A stretch of DNA of 64,000 bases from Cocos nucifera (Eukaryota > Streptophyta > Magnoliopsida > Arecales > Arecaceae): positions 1,700,583-1,764,582 of the forward strand of contig QRFJ01000023.1 of NCBI GenBank assembly GCA_006176705.1, read 5' to 3'. The notes beneath the pieces were generated by a model, which saw nothing but the letters and a program-made list of their open reading frames with translations, searched no databases and was not told the DNA's origin. Positions 11,635 through 23,328 of this stretch are shown here, in pieces. The translations under genes were made by a program, and so were the position numbers. Every line of letters begins with the position of its first letter. Within the stretch, counting starts at the first letter, position 1.

Positions 11635-12050
11635 TGTTGGAGTGACCTACAAAATAAGTTTAGATCGGAGGTTTGACTCCAGCGAGGATCCTTCAATGCT
11701 CAAGTCAGCAGAGAACAATCGAGCAACAACAAATTCTCTGAGAGAAATTTCTTACTTATCTGGATCCTCGGGGTTTGTGGTAATTGTAAGGAAGCTTCAT
11801 GTGGCCGTTATGCTATTCCGCTAATCTTGGACCGTTAATATCACCATGGTGAGATTAAAGGCACTTTTCCTGAATGGAAAGGTTGTTATCAGAGGGATTG
11901 GAATGTCTTACCTACTTATGATAGTCGAGGCTAAGTGGGAAACAACTTACTCATGGTTGGATTATAGTCGTGTAGCTGCAAACTCGCGAGATGAGTTGGT
12001 GAGAATGTGGATGAGCTTCCTATCTAAGGTGATTTATAAGTTATGAATGC
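11635..12050 (-). repeat. Tat element 1 5' LTR (U5/R end, outer boundary unknown)
   Basis: On the - strand the segment ends with a run like CTGACTTGAGC, then a TTTTGTAGGTC motif and CCAACA at 11635. This is the same U5 pattern as in the other Tat LTRs here (GACTTGAGCGTC..., TTTTGCAGGTC, CCAACA or ATCAACA). The gag start is 86 bp inward. The U3 end could not be found before the copia element at 12472. Confidence 0.6.
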
Positions 12051-12085
12051 TATCCGAGCCATTGCCAAATAAAATGGCTCGGATA
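12051..12085. repeat. Perfect 13-bp inverted repeat
   Basis: TATCCGAGCCATT (12051-12063) and its exact reverse complement AATGGCTCGGATA (12073-12085) flank a 9-base spacer. It could form a hairpin or cruciform near the edge of the Tat LTR. It has no T-run, so it is not a classical terminator. Confidence 0.8.
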
Positions 12086-12090
12086 TCCTT

Positions 12091-12435
12091 CTAGGAATTG
12101 ATTATCAGTTCGGAGGGTATTATGGTTACTTTCTTATCCTCAAAACATTGGTGAATACCAACTAAGCCAAAGCATTTCAGATATTGATCGAGCAATCTGA
12201 GGCATTTACGTTTCCACTGTAACAACTTGCAACCAAAATCTTGACAAGGAAGCAGTGCAGAAAGCTTGGATCCAAAAGATGAACTAGTAGCCTTATTGCT
12301 CCAATCAAAAGTGCCTTTCTGACCATACCTCATCAAATAATAGACCACTACTTCTCCCATAAGATGATGTAGGTGATGCCTAAAAAATCTTGAAGTAATT
12401 CCAATGATTTGCCAAGAGAATAACCAAAAAATCAA
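12091..12435 (-). CDS. Unrecognised open frame, 114 codons
   Basis: An uninterrupted - strand frame of 114 codons, rich in Leu, Cys, Lys and aromatic residues (for example LLPCQDFGCKLLQWKRKCL). It is not low-complexity and matches no transposon protein I know. It lies between the Tat LTR and the copia target site, in DNA whose sequence resumes at 23329. It could be a remnant of an exon or a chance frame. No function is proposed. Confidence 0.2.
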   Translation of the reverse strand: MIFWLFSWQIIGITSRFFRHHLHHLMGEVVVYYLMRYGQKGTFDWSNKATSSSFGSKLSALLPCQDFGCKLLQWKRKCLRLLDQYLKCFGLVGIHQCFEDKKVTIIPSELIINS

Positions 12436-12466
12436 AAATCTATCATTAAAAACAAGATAAGATATA

Positions 12467-12471
12467 CGTAG
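12467..12471. repeat. Target-site duplication of the copia element, left
   Basis: CGTAG immediately before the left LTR; CATAG follows the right LTR at 23329-23333. Four of five match, and the difference is a G/A transition. Confidence 0.75.
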
Positions 12472-13591
12472 TGAAGAAATCAGATCTAGGATTTTAGAAC
12501 TAGATCTTAAAATTTTTTCAAGATCAGGCAGCGAAAGACTTAAATAAATTAATATTTATTTTAAAAATTTAAAAATATCCTAGATCTAAGATTCTATTAC
12601 ATGATTATTACATGGCATTAAATCAAAAATTAAAAATATAAAGAAAGAAGAAGTGTTGATCATATCAATATAGATCTACATTAGATTAGAATCATATAAG
12701 TAACAGAAGATTAAATCTTTATTACCTGTACAAGTTAGATGTTTTAACATGCTGATCCAACTTGAGGATGATGTTACAAGTCGTACATATGTCCGAGCTC
12801 TAAGAGATGTTCACACGAGCCCACGAACACTGATCAAAAGTCTAATATCCAAAAATCAGCATAGTTTGCTAGAACTGCACTAATCCTTCTTTGATGATTG
12901 ATCTGGATCTTTCCTCTTCGAAAGTTGGACTCTCCAATTTTTAGAAGTCGAGGAAGATGATATGTGATTCTGAGACTCCTCTCAAAAGCTCACAAATAAT
13001 GGAGGAAGAGATGTAGAACAAAATCCTAGAAGAAGACCCTCTTCTTCTTCTTTATTCTCTCACCTAGACACCTTGATTGGTATCTTTAAAATTTCTACAC
13101 CCTAGATAAATTTTGTAGTAGTTTTTCTATGCCCAAGAGCCCTCTCAAATATCTAGAATTCATGAAAAAAATAGCCCAAAATTTATTTTAAATAGAGAGA
13201 TATGGACCACTCCTTCTCTAGGTCAAATATCTATCAAGAAAGGCCTAATTAAGGCATGATTTGGGACGCCCAACTCTTGGGTGCCCCTTCTTTTCTATTG
13301 TGGACCACCAAGTTTTTTCATACAAAAATCCCTCTAAAAGGCATGAAAATCTCAGAAAAAATCTGGATGGAATCGGTGCACCATAGAAAGAGTTTTGGTT
13401 TTCTAAAATTCTATCTCATAGAATTTGAAATCAAAACCAATTCCTACTTTGACTTGGTCTACACTTAATTTACCATGTAAGAAAAAAAGAGGAGGACTTT
13501 GCGACATGGTGGGCTTCTCTTGGGCATGAAAAATTCATGCAAAATCAAAGGGGGCATGAAGGGTGGGCATTGGAACTAAAGTGGCGCAAGG

Positions 13592-13623
13592 ATAGGAAAT
13601 CCTAGTCATACTAGGATTCCTAT
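13592..13623. repeat. Conserved hairpin 1 in copia LTR
   Basis: ATAGGAAATCCTAGT and ACTAGGATTCCTAT flank the loop CAT, with a one-base bulge. The same hairpin is present, unchanged by eye, in the right LTR at 21969-22000. Confidence 0.8.
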
Positions 13624-13771
13624 TTTGACTTGGTCATATATGATTTCTTAAACCAAATCAAACCAGAAGTAAATCAACCCAATTAAATTAGAACCTGATC
13701 CAATTAAAAATTTAATTAAATTAGATTTAATTTTAATTTAATTTTTTAATCAAATTAGAAAATTGAGTTGA

Positions 13772-13800
13772 CCCAAGTCCTAGTTGAACTAGGACTTGGG
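13772..13800. repeat. Conserved hairpin 2 in copia LTR
   Basis: CCCAAGTCCTAGT and its exact reverse complement flank the loop TGA. In the right LTR the core AGTCCTAGT-TGA-ACTAGGACT is kept at 22162-22182. It shares the CCTAGT...ACTAGG core with hairpin 1. Confidence 0.8.
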
Positions 13801-14963
13801 ACTAGTTCTTTCTTGCACTTGGCTTATCCAATAAATCAATTAAACTTGATCCAATCAAGCCTAAACCAAATCTAATTAAATCGTATTTAATTAGACTTAA
13901 TCTCAACCCTCTGGCTTAATCAAATTAAATCAATTAGCAATCTAATTGCTAATCGATCCTTCTATAACACTTGCACTAGGTTAAACATCAATCGTATTGA
14001 TCGTTTAATCCTTGAACGATTCTTAATTGTTAATCAACCATTCGATCAGATCATGAGCTCTAATATGTGTGATCTCATAAGTCCGAATCTAAGTCGGTAG
14101 CATCAAAATAAATTTCTATACCAATCAAAATAATCATCTAGCAATGGTATCCGATGGTCAGATAGGTCGAATGTGTAGAACAACATCCTTAGAATCCATG
14201 CAGATATAGTTTCCATATAATTTATCCTTTTGATCAAAATGCTCGTAGAATATCTTAAAGTTCAACTGTCAACTCTGATAAGGTTGTCCATATTATATTT
14301 CAAAATATCAAATCTATCCGATGGATTATCCTGGCCAAGATTTTGCTATATTAAAATACAGTGATACATTTTTCTCCAACCCATGGAATGGTCAATTCCA
14401 TCTTGATCATACTTTGACTTCGTAAGTACTTGACTGTGCCTAGAAGCCTTCCATTACTGAATTACAAATTCAGTTAGTCCAGTACCAAAGCATAGTGAGT
14501 GGCTTGTAAGTCACTAAGGTAATCTCAGATCTAAGAGACACTTATAGCTATATTCCATCAGAAACATTCTTGACAACAGAATACTCTGAAGTTGGTCATG
14601 TTCAATGATAATGTACCCATACATCTCAGTTGTATGCCATACCAGTATCTTCACACTCCTTGATTAAGAGAACAACCAACCTATATAACATACAGCGATC
14701 TATGCTTGATAGATACCGTTGTCCTAATTAACAGTCTATCATTTGATCATGAATAGATTTAAGAACTAATCGATAAATCCTCTCTTTATCGAAGCTAAAT
14801 AGTCTTAAGGACTTCATCACAATAATAAAGTTCATTAGAAGATGAATACTTTATGATGAAAAATATCAAAAATATATTTTATTTATTAATAAATTAATTA
14901 TAGATATAATATAGCTTAATTGTCAATAGGTTGATGATTGACTTTGGGACACATTTTCTAACA

Positions 14964-14980
14964 ACTCCCACTTATCCTAA
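14964..14980 (-). promoter_or_regulatory. Copia polypurine tract
   Basis: The - strand reads TTAGGATAAGTGGGAGT directly before the TGTTAG start of the 3' LTR. This purine run primes plus-strand cDNA. It overlaps the end of the pol frame (stop at 14983) almost exactly, leaving almost no 3' UTR. Confidence 0.85.
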
Positions 14981-14982
14981 AG

Positions 14983-16620
14983 CTACTCGACACAATATCT
15001 AATAGCCATCTTCGACTTATGGTTATCGAACTTCTTTATCGCCAAGGCTTTAGTGAAGAGGTCGGACAGGTTTTTCTTTCCATCGATCTTCTGAAGGTCG
15101 ACGTCACCTCGATCCACAATCTTTCGAATCAGTGGAAGCGATGCAAGATGTGCTTCATCCATTGGTGTACCTTTGGTTTGTTCGTCTAAGCTATGGCACC
15201 AATGTTGTCGTAGTAGAGCAGGACCAGACCATCTAGAGAGGATGCTACTTTGAGCTCGATGATAAACATCCTCAGCCATATAGCTTTCTTTGCGGCATCT
15301 GATGCTGTGATGTACTCTACTTTGCAAATAAAATCTGTCACAGTATGCTGTTTGAAACTCTTCCAACAGATAGCTCTACCATTTAAAGTAAAGATATATT
15401 CTGACACACTTATGTTGTCATCATGGTCAGATTGAAAGTTGAAGTCTGTAAATCCCATAAGTTTCAGATCTGACTCACCATAAATCAATCATTGATCCTT
15501 AGTATTTTTTAAATACTTAAGGATGATTTTAACTACTTTCTAGTGATTTTCTTCAGGATTAAATTGGTATCTATTCACTACTCCTAGTGAATATGCCATG
15601 TCTGATATCGTACATATCATGGCATACATGATAAATCTCACTATCGAAGTATATGGGACTCTACTCATATGCTCTCTTTCTTCAGAAATTGTCGGACAAT
15701 CCTTCTTAGAGAAAAAAATTTCATAGCCCATCGAGAGATAGCTCTTTTTGAAATTCTTCATGCTGAACCTCCTCAGCACAGTATCTATGTATGTGGACTG
15801 GGATAATCCAAGCATCCTTTTAGATTTATCCCTATATATCTTCATCCCTAGGATGTAGGATGCTTCATCCAAGTCCTTCATGGAGAACTATGATGACAAT
15901 CAGACTTTCATTCCCTGCAGTACGGAGATGTCATTTTCGATTAAAAGAATATCATCTACGTACAAGATAAGAAATATCACTACTGGACCATATGTCCATT
16001 TATAAATGCAGGACTCTTCTCCGTTCTTAATAAAGCCATACATTTTGATCACCTTATCAAAATACATGTTCCAACTCTGAGATATCTACTTTAATCCATA
16101 AATGACTCTCTAAAGCTCGCACACCTTGGATTCATCTATGGATGTGAATTTTTTAGGTTGTATCATATACATCTCTTTGGTTAGCTCTCCATTTAGAAAA
16201 GTTGTCTTCACATCCATCTGTCAGATCTTATAGTCTAGATGGATAGCTATCGTAAGCATTATCCGAATGAATTTAACATTGCCATAGGAGAGAATGTCTC
16301 ATCTTAGTCAATACCATAACATTGACGATATTTCTTGGCAACTAAATGGGCTTTATAGGTCTCCATCTTTCCGTCTGCGCTCTTTTTTCTTTTGAAGATC
16401 CATTTATATCCAATGGGTTTAACCCCTTCAGGTGGATCAACCAATGTCTACACACATTGACCTTCATGGATTCTATTTTAGATTTCATGGCCTCAAACTA
16501 TTTCTTAAAATTGGATCTCTACATAGCATCCATATAAGTGATTGGATCATCATCGTTCTCATCGAGTTCGATGGGATCACCATCCTGGATCTATCCAGAT
16601 GATACGATACTCTACCGAAT
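14983..16620 (-). pseudogene. Copia reverse transcriptase and RNase H
   Basis: On the - strand, at about 15880-16270, a degraded RT core reads FLNGEL, then LYVDDILL (YVDD at 15951-15962, intact). Next come KDLDEASYILGMKI, HMSRVPYTSIVRFIMYAM and the tether to RNase H (GFTDFNFQSDHDD, where the first Asp is expected; then EYITASDAAKKAIW and YYDNIGAIA). The frame ends at 14983 with IRYCVE. Stops and frame changes at about 15490, 15540 and 15880-16600 break the protein. RT and RNase H together make the double-stranded cDNA. The region between integrase and RT (16450-16620) is a poorly conserved linker. Confidence 0.88.
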
Positions 16621-16624
16621 CTCC

Positions 16625-17760
16625 TTAATGGTGCGGTATACTAGGCTCTAGATCTGATCTAATCAAATTCAACTCAGGTTCAGCTATGGATGTCGATTTT
16701 TCTATCTGCTGAACTTCAACAAATTCAACCTTAGAGACAACAGCTCCTTCACCAAGGAACTTCTTTTTCAAAAAGATTATCTTAAGATTGATGAATACCT
16801 TTTGTTCATCAGCATGAAAGATATAGTATCCTTTGATCTCTTTTGGATATCCTATAAACATGCATTTGTCAGACCTAAGTCCAAGTTTATCTGTAACTAA
16901 CCATTTAACATAAATCGGGCACCCCCAAATCCTAAGGTGTGAAAATGCTGGCTTATGTCCTGTCCATATCTCATATGGAGTCTTAACTACAGATTTACTT
17001 AGAATCCTATTTAATATATAACAAGCCGATTCGAGTGCATATCCCCAGAAGGATATTGGCAAGCTGGCAAATTCCATCATGGATCGGATCATGTCTAACA
17101 GAGTCCGATTTCTTCTTTCAGACACATCATTATGTTGTGGTATTTTTGGAGAATCCATTGGGAGAGAATCTCATTCTCTCCTAGATATGTGAGAAACTCA
17201 TCGAAAAGATATTCCGCTCCTCGATCAGATCGAAGAGTTTTGATACTCTTCTCGATTTATTTTTCTACTTCACTTTGGAATCGTTTGAACATTTCAAATG
17301 AATCTGATTTGTATTTCATCAGATAGACATATCCATATCTGGATAGATCATCTATGAAAGTAATGAAATAGAAATATCCATCTCTGGCACTTATGCTCAT
17401 TGGTCCACATATATCAGTATGTACTAGACCTAAGAGCTCAGTGGCTCTTTCATCTTTTTTAGTAAAAGATGACTAGATTATTTTACCAAGAAGACAGGAC
17501 TCATAAGTTGGAAGTAATTCACTATCACTAACTTTGAGGATTTTCTCTTGAGTCAACAAGTTTATCCTATTCTTGTTTATATGACTTAGCCTACAGTGCC
17601 ATAAATAGATATCCGACATACTATCTAATCTAGGATGCTTACCAGTTGAATAGACTACATTAACAGATTGTGATAGCATATACACACCATTATTCAAATA
17701 TCTATAGAAAATAGTAACACCATTCATAATGATATTACAAACTTATTTCTTTATTGATAT
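16625..17760 (-). pseudogene. Copia GAG-pre-integrase and integrase
   Basis: The pre-integrase domain at 17473-17727 carries LWHCRLSHINKNRI and ESCLLGK, matching the H-H-C-C zinc site. The core follows with HTDICGP (about 17410-17430, first Asp), RSDRGAEYL (about 17220, second Asp) and, in the open frame 16625-17158, NDVSERRNRTLLDM with the catalytic Glu. Then come FWGYALESACYILNR and RIWGCPIYVK, typical of copia integrases. Its product would insert cDNA into chromosomes. A stop after VEK near 17260 and a frame change near 17160 break it. Pre-integrase and integrase upstream of RT confirm the copia order. Confidence 0.9.
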
Positions 17761-18087
17761 TTCATATTCATTTTTAGCCAAAAAGCCTATAGAAATAATA
17801 TTCAAAAAGAAACTGATACAGAAATGACAATCACTAAGAACAATAGTATGAAACTCAAATACAAGTTTCAAAATTCGTAAAGCTAGAACTGAAACTGATC
17901 TTTCATCTTCAATGTTCAGGAATCTTTCACCTTGCTCAAATCTCCTACTGACCTATAACCCCTGCAACAAATTGCAAATATGGTAAGGACTATCGATATC
18001 TAATATCCAGTCAGTAATATCATAAATAGAGAAAATATAAGGAGTTATCATATAAATATCTTATCCGACAACCGCTTGCTTCTTTCT

Positions 18088-18840
18088 CTATCTGTTCAGA
18101 TCCAAAGAGGCAATGTACTGAGGATAGTTTCTCTTCCAGTATCCATACTTCTTGCAAAAGAAGCATTCAGCTAGACTCTTATCGAGCTTGATCTTTTTGG
18201 TCTGATCCTGCACAAATGTTCCAGCCTGAACTTGCACCTTCTTAGCTTTCCTCTTCTTGTTCTTCTTTTCTTTTCTAAAGGATCGAGAACTAGAAGATGA
18301 ACCTCTCACTATGTTCACCGACTCCTTGTGGAGTTGGTAATCATTCTCAAAGTTTTGAAGCAACTCTAGTAACCTGTGATAGTCTACTTCAGACTTTGTC
18401 ATTCTAAAATGAGTAAGAAATAGAAGAAAAGATTTAGGCAATGAGTTCAGTATTGCATCCTTCCCAAGCTATTTATCCAAGAAAAAGTTGAGCTTGCTCA
18501 ATCGCTCTATCAGCTCGATCATGTATAATACATGATCAGTGACAGAGGCATCGTCCTGCATCCTAGCATTGAAGATGATATAACTAGTCTTATGCCTCTC
18601 CATGTCATCGGATGTGCCAAAGGAATCCTCCAATACTTGAAGCATGTCCTTTGGCTGAACCATCCCAAATCTATGATTGAACTCGTCGCTCATAGCAGCC
18701 AGCATAATGCAGCACACCATGGTCCGATCATCAAGCCACTTCTGATAAGTATCTCTAACTATTCCATGTGCATTGGTAGCTGGCTCCTCAGATGTAGGAT
18801 TCGTTAATACATATAAGATCCGTTCATGCTCCAAGATAAT
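18088..18840 (-). pseudogene. Copia gag (UBN2-type)
   Basis: The N-terminal part, 18469-18834, reads MEHERILYVLTN, YQKWLDDRTMV and ARMQDDASVTDHVLYMI, the gag-polypeptide domain of copia elements. The C-terminal part, 18088-18441, has a Lys-rich linker and a zinc knuckle reading CFFCKKYGYWKRNYPQY. In the usual C-C-H-C knuckle the His and last Cys are replaced by Tyr, both explained by G-to-A changes on the coding strand, so RNA binding is probably lost. A stop near 18469 separates the two parts. Gag forms the cytoplasmic particle. A long leader of about 2 kb separates it from the primer site. Confidence 0.88.
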
Positions 18841-20830
18841 TTTTAACTTTCAGTGCCAGCTACCAAAATTAGGTTCCACCAACTTATCATTATCCAATAA
18901 TGATCAAAACGATAGAAAAGTTGCCATATTTGTATGAAGAAAAATCATAACCTAATTAGTAATTGATTCAATAAACCTAAAGATTTAAACTTTAATCAAA
19001 AGATTCTTTCACTATTTTATTTGAATTGGTAGCTTCTACCTCTAATTTGAGGAATTATCCTAATTACTTAGTGGATACTAGAATCCACATAGACTACACA
19101 CGAGCTCAGCTTTGGTTGGTCAATCCATGTACATCTAAGGATAGGTTCATAATCAATTATTTCTTTAAATAATTTTTAGTAATTAAATTTTATTCTAGTC
19201 CCTAATCAGTAGGCTTTGGCCTCCACTAAAAAGGTCCAGTTAGATCCAACCATTAATATGATCATACTTGGTCTATCAAACCAATGAATGATTAGGCCCA
19301 ACTTTGGTTGGCCAACCTAATCATCATTTAGAAAGATGCGGTCAAGAAATCACATAATGAATGATAATTTCATTAGCCGATAAACTCCAAGCCTTTAGGC
19401 CTCTAATGTTTATCCAACTAGTGGATCCATTATCACCTACTTTAATAGAAGGCTATGATCTAGTTATCATAATAACTATCTCATTTTAGAGATCTAATAA
19501 TTTTAAAAAATTTAATTTGAAGATGAGAAAAAAATAGATGAACCAACTTATCATGATCCTTCCACTGACTTCACCAAGTCAGCTTAAAAGAGACCATTAA
19601 TAGACTAGTCTAGGAGCATCTAAATCAGTCAAACTGATTTACCTAGCTGACATGGATCAGCTTAAATAGTTAAGTGATTCGATCAAAACATAATTTCATC
19701 AAGAGATTAGGTAAATTCGATCAGTGGAAGGATTTACTAAAGCTTGCCTTAGACACCATCAGAAATGGTCGGGCAAGCAGGCTGCCAATTAAAGACCATC
19801 GATCTAATTTATCTTAAACATCAATTTGTTTAATTAATTTCAATTAGATCAATCTAACAGTTCGTGCTGGACCGTGTAGTCAAGAATCAAGTTCATCTGG
19901 GGTCTCGTTAAAGATATAGACTTGATCAACTATAATTATTATAATTGATCTAGAAAATTCTTGACCTAATCTAAGATAATAATTGATTAGATTTAGTTAA
20001 TTCTCCAATTGAGTCCATTCTTCTACCTAACCCTAGGTCTAATCCAATTAATGGATCTAATCTCCATTAACCTATTTAACCCAATGTGTTATGATTTGTA
20101 TCTTAGGATCTTCAATTCATAATCTTAGATCTTAATCAAACAAATTCTTAATTCTTAATTAAGTTTTGAGCTGAGGGTTGGGGTTTGACTTTTCAAAAAT
20201 AATTTTCATATTTATAAAATATTTTTATAACATGATTCTATCAACCAAGTTGCATGTTTGATTTATAATCAATATGTAAGTAAAATAAGCATGAAACTAC
20301 TTTAAATCTAATCTAAACAAGTTCATGTAATTGAAATAATTTCAACTATAATCAGTCATAAATTATCTTAGATCAAATCTAACATATTTATGATGATTAA
20401 AATTAGATTAAAATATTTTTAATCAGATCATAAAATTTTTTAGATCTACTTTAAAATTTTATGATCAATATTTTAAATCAATATATACTAGGACAATCTT
20501 TCCACTGTAAGGGGTAAACCTTACAATAGGACAATCTTATAGCGGTCCGTGCAATCTAAAAATTTTATTTTTAAATCTAAAATTATTTTAAATCTATTAA
20601 ATTATAAATAAAATAAAATTAAATTTAATAAATTTATGATTAGAAGTAGATCAATATGAACTAGGATAATCTTTTCACTTTAAGGGATAAACCTTACAGC
20701 AGGACAACCTTGTTACAGTTCGTCTGATCAAAAATTTTAATTTTAGATTTAATAATTAAATTATAAATTAAATCTAATCTAAAAAATAATCTAAACAAGC
20801 TTAAATAATCATGTAATTAAAAAAAACTAG
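18841..20830 (-). other. Long non-coding leader of the copia element
   Basis: No credible coding frame. AT-rich, with many short repeats of the GATCTAATT kind. It contains two direct repeats of roughly 85 bp beginning with CTAGGACAATCTT (20488) and CTAGGATAATCTT (20661), 173 bp apart, each with a CTTACA...AGGACAA stretch. Leaders of this length are known in several copia lineages. Confidence 0.6.
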
Positions 20831-20842
20831 GCTTTGATATCA
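20831..20842 (-). promoter_or_regulatory. Copia primer-binding site, initiator-Met tRNA type
   Basis: The - strand reads TGATATCAAAGC two bases after the CA end of the 5' LTR. It differs from the standard plant site TGGTATCAGAGC by two G-to-A changes. Confidence 0.88.
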
Positions 20843-20844
20843 AT

Positions 20845-23328
20845 TGAAGGAACTAGATCTAGGATTTCATGGCTAGATCTTGAAATTTTTTCAAGATCAG
20901 ACAGCGAAAGACTTAAATAAATTAATATTTATTTTAAAAATTTAAAAATACTCTAGATCTAAGATTCTATTATATGATTATTATATAGAATTAAATCAAA
21001 AATTAAAAATATAAAGAAAGAAGAAGTGTTGATCATATAAATACAGATCTACACTAGATCAGAATCATATAAGTAACAGAAGATTAGATTTTTATTACCT
21101 ATACAAGTTAGATATTTTAACTTACCGATCCAAGCTTGAGGATAATGTTACAAGCCACACACATGTTTGATCTTTAAGAGATGTCCATACAAGCCAACGA
21201 ACGCTGATCAAAAGTTCGATATCCAAAAATCAGCATAGTTTGCTAGAACTGCGCTGATCCTTCTTTGACGATTGATTTGGATCTTTCTTCTTCGAAACTT
21301 GAACTCTTCAATTTTCAAAAATAGAGAAAGATGATATGTGATGCTGAGACTCCTTTCAAAAGCTCACAAATAATGGAGGAAGAGGTGTAGAACAAAATCC
21401 TAGAAGAAGACCCTCTTCTTCTTCTTTATTCTCTCACCTAGACACCTTGATTGGTATCTTTAAAATTCTAACACCCCAGATAAATTTTTTTCTGATTTTC
21501 TCCTGTCTTAGAGCCCTCTCAAATATCTAGAATCTATGAAAGAAATCAGCCCAAAATTTATTTTAAATAGAGAGATATGGACCACTCCTTCTCTAGGTCA
21601 AATATCTAGTAAGGAAGGTCTAATTAAGGCATGATTTGGGGTACCCAACTCTTGGGCGCCCCCTCTTTTTTTTCTACTGTGAACCATCAGGTTTTGTCAT
21701 ACAAAAATCCTCTAAAAGCCATGAAAATCTCAAAAAAAATCTGGGTGGAATCAATGCACTATAGGAAGAGTTTTGATTTCCTAAAATTCTATTTCATAGA
21801 ATTTGAAATCAAAACCAATTCCTACTTTGACTTAGTCCACACTCAATTTACCATATAAGAAGAATGAGAAGGACTTTGAAACATGGTGGGCTTCTCTTGG
21901 GCATGGAGAATTCATGCAAAATTAAAAGGGGTGTGAAGGATGGGCATTGGGACTAAGGTGGCGCAAGGATAGGAAATCCTAGTCATACTAGGATTCCTAT
22001 TTTGACTTGGTCATATATGGTTTTTTAAACCAAATCAAATCAGAAGTAAATCAATCTAATTATATTAGGACTTGACCTAATTAAGAACTTAATTAAATTA
22101 GATTAAATTTAATTTAATTTTAATTTAATTTTTAATCAAATTAAAAAATTGAGTTGATCCAAGTCCTAGTTGAACTAGGACTAGTTCTTCCTTGCACTTA
22201 GCTTATCCAATAAATTAATTGAACTTGATCCAATCAAGCTTAAATTAAATTTAATTAAATTATATTTAATTAAACTTAATCTCAGTCCTCTGGTTTAATC
22301 AAATTAAGTTAATTAGTAATCTAATTGCTAATTGATCCTCTTGCAACACTTGCAATAGGTTAAACATCAATCGTATTGATCATTTAATCCTTAAACAATT
22401 TTTAATCATTGATCAACCATTTGATCAGATCATGAGCTCTAATGTATGTGACCTCATATGTTTGAATCTAAGCCGATAGCACAGAAATAAATTTTTATAT
22501 CAATCAAAGTAATCATCTAGCAATGATATTCGACGGTCGGATAGGTTGAATGTGTAGAACAACATCCGTAGAACCCATGCGGATATAGTTTTTATATAAT
22601 TCATCCTCTTGATCAAAATGCTCGTAGGATACCTCAGAGTTTAACTATCAACTCTGATAAGGTTGTCCATATTGTATTTCAAAATATCAAATCTATCCTT
22701 GCCAAGGTTTTGCTATATTGAAATACAGTGATACATTTTTCTCCAACTCTTAGAGTAGTTAATTTCATCTTGATCACACTCTGATTTTATAAGTACTTGA
22801 CTGTGCCCAGAAGCCTTCTATTACTGAATTACAAATTTAGTTAGTCTGATACCAAAGCACAGTAAGTTGCTTGCAAGTCACTGAGGTGATCTCAGATCTA
22901 AGGGATACTTATATCTATATCCCATCAGAGATATTCTCGACAGCAAAATGCTCTGGAGTTGGTCACGTTCAATGACAATGTACCCATACATCTCATCTGT
23001 ATGCCATACAAGTATCTCTACACTCCTTGGTTAAGAGGACAACCAATCTATATAGCATACAGATCTATACTCGATAGACGTTGTCGTCCTAATTAACAGC
23101 CTATCATTTGATCGTAAATAGATTTAAAGATTAATCGATAAATTCTCTCTTTATCGAAGCTAAATAGTCCTAAGAACTTCATCACAATAATGAAGTTTGT
23201 TAGAAGATGAATACTTTATGATGAAAAATATCAAAAATATATTTTATTTATTAATAAATTAATTATAAATATAATGTAGCTCAACCGTCAATAGGCTGAT
23301 GATTGATTTTGGAATATATTTTCTAACA
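20845..23328 (-). repeat. Copia LTR, right copy (5' LTR)
   Basis: About 2.48 kb, starts TGAAGG and ends CTAACA. It is the partner of 12472-14963. It would hold the promoter for - strand transcription. No single TATA box could be chosen with confidence. Confidence 0.93.

Larger units (their letters stand above)
3001..12050 (-). mobile_element. Tat-type Ty3/gypsy element 1, decayed, 3' LTR not found
   Basis: Read on the - strand: LTR end (11635), gag from 11549, protease about 6880-7176, reverse transcriptase about 5660-6260, RNase H and a second archaeal-type RNase H (4730-5431), integrase to a stop at 3231. The order and the second RNase H with HVDGSSNS are the signature of the Tat (Retand/Ogre-like) lineage. 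A foreign stretch of about 2.7 kb separates gag from protease. Only the 5' LTR side is recognisable. The outer bounds are approximate. Confidence 0.8.
12472..14963 (-). repeat. Copia LTR, left copy (3' LTR)
   Basis: About 2.49 kb, starts TGAAG and ends CTAACA on the + strand. It aligns over its whole length with 20845-23328, with scattered substitutions and small indels. It contains the two hairpins at 13592-13623 and 13772-13800 and no coding DNA. Confidence 0.93.
12472..23328 (-). mobile_element. Ty1/copia LTR retrotransposon, full length but inactive
   Basis: Two long LTRs (12472-14963 and 20845-23328), a polypurine tract next to the left one, an initiator-Met-like primer site next to the right one, and between them on the - strand gag, integrase, reverse transcriptase and RNase H. 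Integrase upstream of reverse transcriptase defines copia. Wording of the RT and RNase H (ASYILGMKIYRDKSKRMLGLS) resembles the Tork/Angela group, a tentative clade call. Flanked by CGTAG/CATAG. All genes carry stops or frame changes. Confidence 0.93.
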
